From: Prevotella sp. khp7
GTDB lineage: Bacteria; Bacteroidota; Bacteroidia; Bacteroidales; Bacteroidaceae
DNA length: 64,000 nucleotides
Assembly: GCF_900109055.1 (NCBI RefSeq)
Contig: NZ_FOIV01000002.1
Coordinates: forward strand, 434,001-498,000
Direction of reading: 5' to 3'
This document shows, piece by piece, positions 43,207-52,395 of this stretch. The position numbers and the translations under genes were made by a program. Position 1 is the stretch's first letter. The number at the start of each line of letters is the position of its first letter. Below the pieces are notes generated by a model. It did not search any database. It saw nothing but the letters and a program-made list of their open reading frames with translations, and was not told the origin of the DNA.

Positions 43207-46200
43207 TTAGAATGACAATTGCAGACCAAAGGTGTAGGTTTTATTCAGAGGATATAAACGGCCGAGGTCGCTATCGGGGTGCTCTGGGTCTACGAACTTA
43301 ACACCAGTAAAAGTGAGCAGGTTGTAAGCATTGGCATAGATACGGAGCGACATGCCATTGAGCGACTTCATCTTAGGCAGGGTATATCCCAGCTCAACGC
43401 TCTTCAGACGCAGATAGGCTGTGCTGACACGATTAAACTCAGAGTTTCCATAAGGATTGTGGTTCGTATAGGCATAATAACCAGATACCCACTCCTGTGT
43501 AGGATCCCATGGATCGGCTGTTGGGTCAACCGGATGCCAACGATCCCAGAACTGCTCGAGCGTACCACCTGCAGCCGCCTCGTAACCCCAGATACGATAG
43601 AGAGGCTCCTCGTAGCGCATGCTACCCATGGCTGATCCCTGGAAGAGAATGTTGAGGTCGAAATTTCGCCAGCTAGCATCGATGTTGAACGAGTAATTCA
43701 TCCATGGTGTCTGGTCGTATGCGAAAGGATGCTCATCGAGACCGTTGATTTCGCCGTCACCATTCCAGTCTTCATATTTGTAATCACCAGGTAATACATC
43801 ACGCTCATGATAGATGTCGTAGTTCCAGATGTCCTCCCAGCTGGTGAAACGACCTGCTGAAGTATATCCGAACTGCACGCCCTGGTAACGATTATTCAGA
43901 TTGTCGTGACGCCATTTGTCGTAGCTGTTGGCATAGGTGGCGTTCTGAACGGCAGTGAGATATTTATTGCGTGTCAGACTGAAGATACCTTTCAATCCAT
44001 AGTTTACCTCGCCAATACGATTGCGATGCGAAATCTCGAGTTCTACCCCCATGTGCTGGTCGCTGTTGGCATTGAGTCGAGGTGCATCAGCACCGATAAC
44101 TGTAGGGAAGTCGCCTGGCTGCATGTAGAGACCAGTACGCTTACGGATGAAGTAGTCGAAGGTGATGCCCAGCTTACCATCCCATGCGGAAAAGTCGAAA
44201 CCAATGTTGAAACTCTTAGACTTATACCATGAGATTGACTCATTAGGCATGGCTTTTGGTGAAGCACCATAGATAAACTGTCCACCAAACATCCATCCGG
44301 GAGCATAACCATTATACCAGCCCTTGTTGCCATCGCCGCTACCGCCTGAAGGATAAGAGTAACCAGCAACCCAGTCGTAAGATGCACCAGAGTCATCACC
44401 CATCTCGCCATAGCTGGCGCGAACCTTCAGGTTTTGGATGAAGTGCAGGGCATCGATATTTTTAAAGAAGGGTTCCTCGCTTACACGCCAACCGGCACTA
44501 GCAGAAGGGAAGAATCCCCAACGATGATCTGGGGCGAACTGTGAGCTCCCGTCGTAGCGGAACTGACCCTCAACAAGGTAACGGTCGGCATAGTTGTAGT
44601 TGAGTCGTCCGATGAATGAGTTGTAGTTGGCTGCGTGGATATCGCCAGCGTTGGCATTACCCACCTGACCTTCGTCAACGCCATTAAACAGATAAGGGCT
44701 GTTGAAGGCAAGATTCCGACGAGCATAGAAGCCATCGTAAACCTTCTGTTGAGTCTCCAGACCAATCATAGCGCCTATAGTATGTGAAGATATGGTGCGA
44801 TTGTAGTTCAGAGTGAACTGCATCAGCTTCTGTGTGTTGTCATAATGCTCTTTACGTAGTTGGGCAGGTGAGCTACCTGAATAAACTTGTTGGATATAGC
44901 TGTCTGTTATAGGATCATAGGCATATTGGTTGTACTGCCGGCGATAGATTTCGTTCTTGTCCATGTGGAAATCGTAGGAATACATGGCGCGGGCAGTAAG
45001 ACCTTTCAGTGCGTTGACATACTTGCCGAAGTCGAATGTGAGTGTGCCTTGGGTCAGCATCTGGTAACGCTTGTATTTCCTGTATCCACTGATGTCGCTT
45101 GTCATCTCGGCAACGGCATTCTCTCCCAAATCCAGATTCTGATAGTTGAGCATGGTGTGTTCTGGATCTGCATAAGCTGCTGCGAGTGGACCTTGACGCC
45201 AGTAGTTGCGGATGATGTCGGTTGTCGATGTGTAGGGGTTGTTGCGATTGTCGAGCATGCCGTTTATCTGCAGTTCGAAGTCTAGGCCTTTGACTATTTC
45301 GGCATTGATCTTCGACGTGATGTTGAACTTGTCATAATTCAGGTCGCCACTCTTTAAGAAGCCTTCCTGATAGAGGTAACCAAGACTGACAAAGTACTGC
45401 ATCTTGTCTGAACCTCCACTGATGGTCATGTTGTGATTCGTCTCAGGGGCCGTTTCTGCAAAAATCAGGTCGTTCCAGTTGGTGCCCTGTTTGGTGCCAT
45501 TGCGATATTCATCAATGGCCTCTTCTGTAAACATAGGAGCGCCACCATCGATATTATTCTTTTTCAATTCATTCATCAGAGTCATTGCACGAACGGGATC
45601 GAGCAGTTTGGGCATACTTTTAGGTGCTTGGATTGTGAATGAACCGCTATAGCTTACTTGCGTCTTGCCCATACCTCCTTTCTTGGTAGTTACGAGCAGT
45701 ACTCCGTTAGCAGCACGCAAACCATAGATGGCAGCCGAGGCGTCTTTCAATACTGATATATCCTCAATGTCGTTGGCATTCATGCGCTGGAAATCCTCAA
45801 CAGAACGGGGCACACCATCGATAACGATTAATGGAGCACCTAAACCGCGTACATCGAAGTTGTTACGGTAGGTTCCTGGTTCAGAACTCTGCTGCCACAC
45901 ACGGACACCGGCGATGCGGCCAGTGAGCATGTTTTGCGTATTCTCATTATTGGTTTTCAGCATCTCCTGACCACGTAAAGCACTTACAGAACCAGTGATA
46001 GACCCTCGTTTCTGGGTACCATAACCTACTACAATGACATCATTAAGTTCTGAAACATCCTCGGTCATCGTAATATTGATAGTCTGTCGATTCTGTACAT
46101 TCTGGCTCACTGCCTTCATGCCGATATAGACGAAATCAAGTGTGCCGTTATCTGCTACAGAAATAGAATAGTGACCGTCAAGATCGGTAACTACAGCAGT

Positions 46201-46356
46201 TTTTGTTCCATGATAGGTTACTGTGGCTCCAATAACAGGCTCATTATTCTGGTCGGTAACTTTTCCTTTTACGGTGATGATACTCTGTGCCTGCAAGCCA
46301 ATGCTGAAAACTGCAGAAAGCAACAGAAGTATACATTTTTTAGTTGTAAAATTCAT
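43207..46356 (-). CDS. SusC/RagA family TonB-dependent transporter (mannan locus)
   Basis: This is a 1049-residue outer-membrane importer. It has a signal peptide to about residue 24, a regulatory-like beta domain (about 28-98), the SusC signature DVIVVGYGT (106-114), a plug with GVLLVTTKKG, and a barrel ending on an aromatic strand (LQLSF). With GH76 and GH92 genes in the same operon, the cargo is expected to be alpha-manno-oligosaccharides released at the surface. It is preceded by GH76 with a 21-nt gap and followed by SusD. Confidence 0.95.
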   Translation of the reverse strand: MNFTTKKCILLLLSAVFSIGLQAQSIITVKGKVTDQNNEPVIGATVTYHGTKTAVVTDLDGHYSISVADNGTLDFVYIGMKAVSQNVQNRQTINITMTEDVSELNDVIVVGYGTQKRGSITGSVSALRGQEMLKTNNENTQNMLTGRIAGVRVWQQSSEPGTYRNNFDVRGLGAPLIVIDGVPRSVEDFQRMNANDIEDISVLKDASAAIYGLRAANGVLLVTTKKGGMGKTQVSYSGSFTIQAPKSMPKLLDPVRAMTLMNELKKNNIDGGAPMFTEEAIDEYRNGTKQGTNWNDLIFAETAPETNHNMTISGGSDKMQYFVSLGYLYQEGFLKSGDLNYDKFNITSKINAEIVKGLDFELQINGMLDNRNNPYTSTTDIIRNYWRQGPLAAAYADPEHTMLNYQNLDLGENAVAEMTSDISGYRKYKRYQMLTQGTLTFDFGKYVNALKGLTARAMYSYDFHMDKNEIYRRQYNQYAYDPITDSYIQQVYSGSSPAQLRKEHYDNTQKLMQFTLNYNRTISSHTIGAMIGLETQQKVYDGFYARRNLAFNSPYLFNGVDEGQVGNANAGDIHAANYNSFIGRLNYNYADRYLVEGQFRYDGSSQFAPDHRWGFFPSASAGWRVSEEPFFKNIDALHFIQNLKVRASYGEMGDDSGASYDWVAGYSYPSGGSGDGNKGWYNGYAPGWMFGGQFIYGASPKAMPNESISWYKSKSFNIGFDFSAWDGKLGITFDYFIRKRTGLYMQPGDFPTVIGADAPRLNANSDQHMGVELEISHRNRIGEVNYGLKGIFSLTRNKYLTAVQNATYANSYDKWRHDNLNNRYQGVQFGYTSAGRFTSWEDIWNYDIYHERDVLPGDYKYEDWNGDGEINGLDEHPFAYDQTPWMNYSFNIDASWRNFDLNILFQGSAMGSMRYEEPLYRIWGYEAAAGGTLEQFWDRWHPVDPTADPWDPTQEWVSGYYAYTNHNPYGNSEFNRVSTAYLRLKSVELGYTLPKMKSLNGMSLRIYANAYNLLTFTGVKFVDPEHPDSDLGRLYPLNKTYTFGLQLSF

Positions 46357-46377
46357 ATTGTTGTTTTATTTTAGTTA

Positions 46378-47841
46378 TTATTGTAATACTGAACTTACCA
46401 GCATGCCATACTCAGAAGCGTATGCAAAGGCCACTAAGGCACGCACGTCATTCTGTGCATCATTATTACTCCAACCTCCTGTAAGTCCGCGAGGCAGTGT
46501 CTTATTAAGTAGGAAGTTGTCCCATGCATAGTCAAGGTTAGTTTGGAAAGTTTCGACTCCTTCTTTTGTATCTACTCCAATTTCACCAGCAGAAATCCAT
46601 CCACGCATCAGTACATCATCGAACCAGCGACTGAAGTTACTATATGCATAATCCCAGTTGCCTTTTGAATTCTTTTTGGGAAAGTACGAGAAGGTGTCGT
46701 TATAAAGTTTACGGGTGTCGTCTAAGTAACGGGTGTCGTGAGTAAGAGAGTATAGGTCGGCTCCACCGCTAACCATCGTACCACTATTATAGGTGTGTTT
46801 CGTTCCTCCTGCGCCTGTACCTGGATTTGAGATACGATACTGTACTCCATCTACAACTTCATATCGGATATTGTTGTTTGCTCCAACCATGTCTAGATAT
46901 ATGCCATCCGATGCACGAAGATTATACTGTTGCCACTCGTATATCTTCTTTGCCATCATCAGGTAATAATCTGCTTTTGTAGATGTAATATCCTGACGCT
47001 TCCCGTCTGCACTAATAGTGCGATACGTAATCTTGTCGGATTTCCCTTGGTAATACTCTGCCAGCCATACAAGTGGAGATATGAAAGGCCCATTGCTGCA
47101 AGCATGTTTGGTGCAATATGATGGGCCCCATGTGATGCCGCCAACTTCATTACCCCAAGTGTTTTGTTTATCATCAAGGCACCAGTCCCAACCGTCAAGA
47201 ACGTAGGCTGTGAGATATTCTGCCTTATCTAGATATTTCTGCTCGCCAGTGGCTTTCCACGAACGTAATAGTTCGCGGATAATCCACTGCTGATCGTCGT
47301 ATACGTTCTGGTCGCCATCTACTCTGGCACCACCTTTCATACTACCACGATGTACACCGTATACAGTCCATTCTTGATTATTTAGAGTATAAGATGTTAG
47401 TTTGAAGGTTCCTGCATAATACTCCAGACCGTCATAGAGTTTCTCAAGCTGGGCTTTATATTCAGATGCCGTTCCCTGTTCTGGCTTCTTTCCTGCCTTT
47501 GTCAGAGAGCTATACCCCTCAAGGATACTATTGCAAGCTTCGATAGCGGCTGTATATGGCCATACATCTGCTTCGCCAGAGGGCTTGTCTGTTGACGGAT
47601 TATACATATCGGCCATTTTCATTTCACCACTAATATAATGCTGCATGGCAGCATCAAATAGGATGGTTGCTCTTGTGAGATTTCGAACGCTAATATCGTT
47701 ATTCTCAACGGGCTGAGGAGTAACGGGCGTGTTAGGGCTATCTGGTAAAATGTCGTTGTTGCTACCGCAACTAGCCGTTGTGGTTATGGCAATGACAAGG
47801 CTAGCCATAGTCAGAATTCCTTTTTTCATTTTCTTATTCAT
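46378..47841 (-). CDS. Glycoside hydrolase family 76 (endo-alpha-mannanase) lipoprotein
   Basis: This is a 487-residue surface lipoprotein (Cys25, TTASC) with an (alpha/alpha)6-barrel of GH76. These enzymes retain configuration and cut the alpha-1,6-mannan backbone. The catalytic pair is the DD in QNVYDDQQW (about residues 181-182). Other family hallmarks are the GGARVDGDQ segment just before it, GGITWGPSYCTKHACSNGPF, and TYNSGTMVSGGADLY. The call anchors this locus as alpha-mannan- or high-mannose-directed. It lies 8 nt after the first operon gene. Confidence 0.92.
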   Translation of the reverse strand: MNKKMKKGILTMASLVIAITTTASCGSNNDILPDSPNTPVTPQPVENNDISVRNLTRATILFDAAMQHYISGEMKMADMYNPSTDKPSGEADVWPYTAAIEACNSILEGYSSLTKAGKKPEQGTASEYKAQLEKLYDGLEYYAGTFKLTSYTLNNQEWTVYGVHRGSMKGGARVDGDQNVYDDQQWIIRELLRSWKATGEQKYLDKAEYLTAYVLDGWDWCLDDKQNTWGNEVGGITWGPSYCTKHACSNGPFISPLVWLAEYYQGKSDKITYRTISADGKRQDITSTKADYYLMMAKKIYEWQQYNLRASDGIYLDMVGANNNIRYEVVDGVQYRISNPGTGAGGTKHTYNSGTMVSGGADLYSLTHDTRYLDDTRKLYNDTFSYFPKKNSKGNWDYAYSNFSRWFDDVLMRGWISAGEIGVDTKEGVETFQTNLDYAWDNFLLNKTLPRGLTGGWSNNDAQNDVRALVAFAYASEYGMLVSSVLQ

Positions 47842-47849
47842 ATTATTGT

Positions 47850-49655
47850 TTAATTCAAGTCGATACTATAGATGGTTACCTTATTCTCATCGCCATTCTC
47901 CTCGCCCTTATAAACAGCAAGAACAAGTGTTACGTTCTTACCTTTATATTGTGAGAGATCGAATACGAATTTTCCATAGTTCTCAGGGTGTCCTGTATCG
48001 CCATTCTTATGCTTGAACTTGATGGTGCCGTCGGGGCCCTCTGCCAGTTCGTCTACTTTCGAATCCTTAGTAGGCTGGAGATATTTCACGTTCATATCAT
48101 CTGTGATGGCAATCAGTTTGTAGTATGTTGGATAATCACCGAAGTTGCGTGCACGGAGGGTAAATGTCTTATTGTTATCATCGATAGCGAACTTGCTATA
48201 GAGATAGCTCTCGGCTTTCGATGTGCTGACAATACCGTTGCTACCACGTGTTTTGATGGTGTAACCCTCGTTAGTGAACACGTCACAGTCCTTGGTGATT
48301 GACGTCATACCCCAGTATGCAGCTACGTGCCCTGTCTTATTCCAGTCACGATATGCCCATACATATTCATCACGATCCTTACGTCCATCGTAGGTGCTTA
48401 TTCCTGTAAACGACTTTCGCTCGTTTGGCATAGTACCACGCACCATCTCTTGTGTCAGATGTAAATCTTCGAGTGCATCATTGATAGGACTACCTGGTAA
48501 CCAAGCAAGACCGTTGGTGGCTGAAGGTGCAAAGCTGATACGACGCAGTACAAGTTGAACCCACTCGCCAGAATAGTATGTTCCTACGGCAATGGCTATG
48601 TCTTTGCCAACATACGCACTGAGGTCGAATACAAAGTTCTTGTAGTTGCCATCTTGGAATGAGATGTTGTCACCCAACTTCTTTGCCTGTGGCTTCGATT
48701 CGTTTAAGTCTACAATAACTACATTCCATATTGCAGGCCCTTGATGGGTACGGGCAAAGATTGTCATAATCTTATTATCTACTGTGATATGCTTTCTACC
48801 ATATATAAATGTGTTAAGATTTTCCAAATCAGGGGAGCTACTCTTACTTTCATCTACTCTCATCGTGGTCCCCTCATTCTGTTCTTCCCAGTTACCCGTC
48901 ATATCAAGAGTACACATATAATCGACGCTCCAGTCAAATTGAGGATAGTTGTCGGCATTACGACCACCACGATATTCGTTATACATCCAAGGAGTACATG
49001 ACTTTAAATCGATCAAAGTTAGCCCTGGTAGGATTTCTTCACCGCCCAGCAAAATATCAGGCAGTTGGGCAATACCGTCTATAAAATCGTCAATCTTCAC
49101 ATTTCGTGTCACAATATTATAGTCGGCATACGAGAACGTTACGGAATAATTGTCTAAGGGTAATTGTGATAGGGTGTAAATACCCTCACTGTTTGTTTGA
49201 ACAGATGTACCACCTAGAGAAACCGAAACTCCTGCTAAGGGTTTTTTGCCGTTTTTTGCATCAAGGATACGGCCAGTAATACGTGCAGCAGCATAACGCA
49301 GGGATGTTCTGACGTAAGCCATACCACCAACCCATGACTTTGGTGCTACAGTGCAAAAAACAGTCTGATAGTCTGTTTTGCTAAATGAAATAACATGCTT
49401 ACCAATAGGTACTCCTACTAAGGTGTAGCTACCAGAGGCATCGGTTGTTGTACTTATGTCGGTGTCAATTACCGTCACTAATACTCCTTGTAGAGGTGAA
49501 TTATGATCATCAACGATGATACCACTTACATCACCTTCTCCTAAATGATTTGCATCATTGTTGGTGTCGTCACTACAACTGAAGTTGATAAACACCATGA
49601 AGCATATTGCGAACAAATATGCTACAATCTTTGAGGTCTTGGTTCTTTGATTCAT
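47850..49655 (-). CDS. Carboxypeptidase-regulatory-like lipoprotein (surface glycan-binding candidate)
   Basis: This is a 601-residue lipoprotein (Cys27 in INFSCSDD). Two consecutive carboxypeptidase-regulatory-like beta-sandwich domains (about 41-115, GEGDVSGIIVDDHNSPLQGV start, and about 122-200, ARITGRILDAKNGKKPLAGV) are followed by a larger, unassigned beta-rich part with two similar stretches ending in FVFDLSAYVGKDIAIAVGTY and FVFDLSQYKGKNVTLVLAVY. Those stretches look like duplicated carbohydrate-binding modules. It heads the mannan operon, a usual place for surface glycan-binding proteins. No catalytic motif is visible; function is inferred. Confidence 0.7.
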   Translation of the reverse strand: MNQRTKTSKIVAYLFAICFMVFINFSCSDDTNNDANHLGEGDVSGIIVDDHNSPLQGVLVTVIDTDISTTTDASGSYTLVGVPIGKHVISFSKTDYQTVFCTVAPKSWVGGMAYVRTSLRYAAARITGRILDAKNGKKPLAGVSVSLGGTSVQTNSEGIYTLSQLPLDNYSVTFSYADYNIVTRNVKIDDFIDGIAQLPDILLGGEEILPGLTLIDLKSCTPWMYNEYRGGRNADNYPQFDWSVDYMCTLDMTGNWEEQNEGTTMRVDESKSSSPDLENLNTFIYGRKHITVDNKIMTIFARTHQGPAIWNVVIVDLNESKPQAKKLGDNISFQDGNYKNFVFDLSAYVGKDIAIAVGTYYSGEWVQLVLRRISFAPSATNGLAWLPGSPINDALEDLHLTQEMVRGTMPNERKSFTGISTYDGRKDRDEYVWAYRDWNKTGHVAAYWGMTSITKDCDVFTNEGYTIKTRGSNGIVSTSKAESYLYSKFAIDDNNKTFTLRARNFGDYPTYYKLIAITDDMNVKYLQPTKDSKVDELAEGPDGTIKFKHKNGDTGHPENYGKFVFDLSQYKGKNVTLVLAVYKGEENGDENKVTIYSIDLN

Positions 49656-49733
49656 AAAAATGTTTTTTGTTAATTAGCTATTGTTAGAATCCTTTTTAAT
49701 TATTCTCAGAAATCGAAAAAACGAAATCGGATG

Positions 49734-49741
49734 CAAAAATA
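49734..49741 (-). promoter_or_regulatory. -7 box of the minus-strand mannan operon
   Basis: Minus-strand TATTTTTG followed by C, about 80 nt upstream of the first operon start. No good -33 TTTG lies at the required distance, which suits an activator-dependent promoter. Confidence 0.5.
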
Positions 49742-49759
49742 GTTTCGTCAACTTAATCA

Positions 49760-49781
49760 ATGGGTTAATTATGGGTTATTT
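49760..49781. promoter_or_regulatory. 11-bp direct repeats (candidate regulator site)
   Basis: ATGGGTTAATT is followed immediately by ATGGGTTATTT, so the motif repeats with one-helical-turn spacing and 10 of 11 positions agree. It covers the -33 position of the mannan operon promoter and lies in the gap between that operon and the Kelch/winged-helix regulator. Confidence 0.55.
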
Positions 49782-49837
49782 TACGATTAAAAGTGTTAAT
49801 CCTGGTTGTATTTATCGTTTTTATCCCTCAAAAATGT

Positions 49838-49845
49838 TACATTTG
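49838..49845 (+). promoter_or_regulatory. -7 box for the regulator gene
   Basis: TACATTTG followed by C, 20 nt before the ATG at 49865. -33 match unclear. Confidence 0.5.
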
Positions 49846-49864
49846 CACCACCTAATATAACTGT

Positions 49865-52342
49865 ATGCCCAAATTCTACAAAATACTATTGCTTGTACTG
49901 ATTATAGGCAATATCATTGAATCATCGGCTCAAGGACTCAGGTTCTTGAACCCTACCGACTCTATCGATGGCCGAACCTCGTATGTTGTGTTTAAAGGAA
50001 AGAGACCTGTATTTACGCAACAACTGAATATATCATTTGACCTTCAGATGCCACGAGTGGATGAGGTGGGATATTTACTGCATCTGATAGATGAGAAAAG
50101 AGGAGTGAACTATAATCTTTTCTATGATGGAAGAGGTCATGATTGGTTTGAGTTTAATGAAGAGGGTAAGACAACTCTTTTCAGAAGTCATTTTGACAAG
50201 AAAGCGTTATTAGATAAGGGTTGGGTTAAGTTCTCACTTTGTCTGGACCTTGACAGGAAAAAGATACTAATGACCATAGACGGAAAACAGACACAGGCTC
50301 AAGTGGACAACCTGCCTGCTGTGTTATCACCGATGATAGTGTTTGGACGTTATGATTATCTGATCGAAGTACCATCAGCTACTATCAAGAATTTGCATAT
50401 TCAAGGAGGTGGAGCAACCGATTATTTTTTTCCTCTATCGCAAAGCAGAAGTAATGATGTGTATGACCAGAACCAGCGGAAGGTGGGGCATGTAGACAAT
50501 CCGTATTGGGTTATCAATGATTGTTACCATTGGCAGAAACTTGTCAGTATGCATTTCTCAAACAATGCCGGAGCCAATTTTCATCCCAAGCGTCATTTGT
50601 TTTATGGCTATACGCGTGACACCTTATTTATATATAATGCAGATAATCACGACATTCTTTATCGTGCTTTCTCGGCAGCATGTCCTGTAGATATTAATCT
50701 TGGAATGAATTTCATTGATACACGATCTGATAGACTATATACATACGAGGTGTTCAAATATGATCGGCTAGAAGACAGACCGCGTGATGAACCTTCTATT
50801 GCCAGTCTGGACCTCAACACATTCGAATGGACGCCAGAGTCTTATGACCAATTACCAACCCAACTGCATCATCATGGAAATATTCTCGATACACTAAGGA
50901 ACAGATTTTGTATTTTTGGCGGATTTGGCAGCATGTTATATTTCCGTAATCTTAACATCTATGACATAAAAGAACATCGTTGGGAAGAAGCCAAAACCCT
51001 TAAAACATGCACTCCGCGCTATTTTACTTCGCTTGGTATTGATTCGCAGTGCCGTTATGCTTACATCTTTGGTGGAATGGGAAATGAATCTGGTAATCAG
51101 TCTGTAGGTAGACGATATTTATATGATCTTTATCAGGTTGATCTGGAAAACTACTCTACCAAACTATTATGGAGTCTTGAACGGGGGAAACAGCAAAATA
51201 CTGTGCCAGTTCGCAACATGTTTATCATGGGCAATTATTTCTATACGCTCTGCTATCCAGAAGCTCTTTCTGAATCTCACCTCCGACTCTGCAGATATTC
51301 ACTTGCTGACGGAAGTATGGAGATGTTGGGCGACTCTATTCCCATACAGTCAGATAAAATAGCGACAAATGCCAACATCTACTACGATCCCATCGTAGAT
51401 AAGTTCTATGTCTGTGTCCAGGAGTTCACTGATGATATCGCCTCAACAATAACTCTCTATTCCATTCAATTGCCAGTATTGTCAGATGCTGAGTTTGCCA
51501 GAGTCTCAAAGCTCCCCATTGACACCAAGTTGATATATATTGGAATAACGTTGTTCGCAATGTTTGCTGCTGCATTATTCTATTTGTATTATAGACGTTG
51601 TAAGCAAAAGAAGTTGGTAAGGTATAATGAAAAACTTGATGTACAAGTAGCGGAGAGTAGAGCAAATGCCATCTATCTTTTTGGTAATTTTACGGCGTTT
51701 GATCGAAAGAATAAAGATATTTCCTATCTCTTTACAGACAAGTTGCGTGAACTGACATGCCTGTTGTTCTGGTACAATAAACGAGGTGGCATCTCTTCAA
51801 AGCTTATCGGAACGATGCTATGGGGAGATAAGCCTGCAGACAAGGTTAAGAACTCGCGAAGTGTAATCATGAATCATCTAAGAAAGGTGCTTGAAGAGAT
51901 AGATGGTATCGAACTGGCTTATGTGGATGGGTTCTATCAATTCATCATTAAAAAACCTTTCTATTGTGACTATCTGGACTATGAGCATCAGGTAATGACA
52001 GAGACATATACAGAACAAAGTCTGTTGAGTATTCTTCGTCGAGGCAAATTCCTGCAATCACAGAACATGCCTACTCTCGATCAGTTTAAATCAGAAACAG
52101 AGCGTGTTATGTCGCCAATCATTCTGCGTCTTATGAAACGTACCTATGCTAATAGCGAGCTGAAGTTGACGTTATATCTGACAGAGGTGATGCTCTACAT
52201 TGACCCTTATCATATTGAGGCGTTCTCATATCAGATGAAAGCACTGAAACGTTTAGGGAAAGTCTATGAGGCCCAGGATATATCAAGGGCTTTCCACGAG
52301 GAGTATATCAAGGCATTTGGCGAAGATTTCACTAATAGCTAA
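49865..52342 (+). CDS. Membrane-spanning Kelch/winged-helix transcriptional regulator
   Basis: This 825-residue one-component regulator candidate has a signal peptide (about 1-23), a LamG-like beta-sandwich (about 30-180), and a beta-propeller with Kelch-like repeats (CIFGGFGS near 346, YIFGGMGN near 401). A single membrane helix lies at about 556-577. A cytoplasmic part (578-825) then has a winged-helix-like segment (about 632-700, ending YVDGFYQFII) resembling the OmpR/SARP DNA-binding fold, and a helical C-terminus like a BTAD/TPR domain. It is neither a classical HTCS nor a SusR. It sits divergent to the mannan operon and probably senses glycan in the periplasm. The output-domain call is from pattern recognition only. 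Confidence 0.65.
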   Translation: MPKFYKILLLVLIIGNIIESSAQGLRFLNPTDSIDGRTSYVVFKGKRPVFTQQLNISFDLQMPRVDEVGYLLHLIDEKRGVNYNLFYDGRGHDWFEFNEEGKTTLFRSHFDKKALLDKGWVKFSLCLDLDRKKILMTIDGKQTQAQVDNLPAVLSPMIVFGRYDYLIEVPSATIKNLHIQGGGATDYFFPLSQSRSNDVYDQNQRKVGHVDNPYWVINDCYHWQKLVSMHFSNNAGANFHPKRHLFYGYTRDTLFIYNADNHDILYRAFSAACPVDINLGMNFIDTRSDRLYTYEVFKYDRLEDRPRDEPSIASLDLNTFEWTPESYDQLPTQLHHHGNILDTLRNRFCIFGGFGSMLYFRNLNIYDIKEHRWEEAKTLKTCTPRYFTSLGIDSQCRYAYIFGGMGNESGNQSVGRRYLYDLYQVDLENYSTKLLWSLERGKQQNTVPVRNMFIMGNYFYTLCYPEALSESHLRLCRYSLADGSMEMLGDSIPIQSDKIATNANIYYDPIVDKFYVCVQEFTDDIASTITLYSIQLPVLSDAEFARVSKLPIDTKLIYIGITLFAMFAAALFYLYYRRCKQKKLVRYNEKLDVQVAESRANAIYLFGNFTAFDRKNKDISYLFTDKLRELTCLLFWYNKRGGISSKLIGTMLWGDKPADKVKNSRSVIMNHLRKVLEEIDGIELAYVDGFYQFIIKKPFYCDYLDYEHQVMTETYTEQSLLSILRRGKFLQSQNMPTLDQFKSETERVMSPIILRLMKRTYANSELKLTLYLTEVMLYIDPYHIEAFSYQMKALKRLGKVYEAQDISRAFHEEYIKAFGEDFTNS

Positions 52343-52383
52343 AATATCAGTATGCTCTTCGCTGTCTTTTGGAGATTTTTTCA

Positions 52384-52391
52384 TATCTTTG
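52384..52391 (+). promoter_or_regulatory. -7 box for the second GH92 gene
   Basis: TATCTTTG ends only 4 nt before the ATG at 52396. The start codon is therefore at or next to the transcription start. No matching -33 element is visible. Confidence 0.5.
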
Positions 52392-52395
52392 CAGC

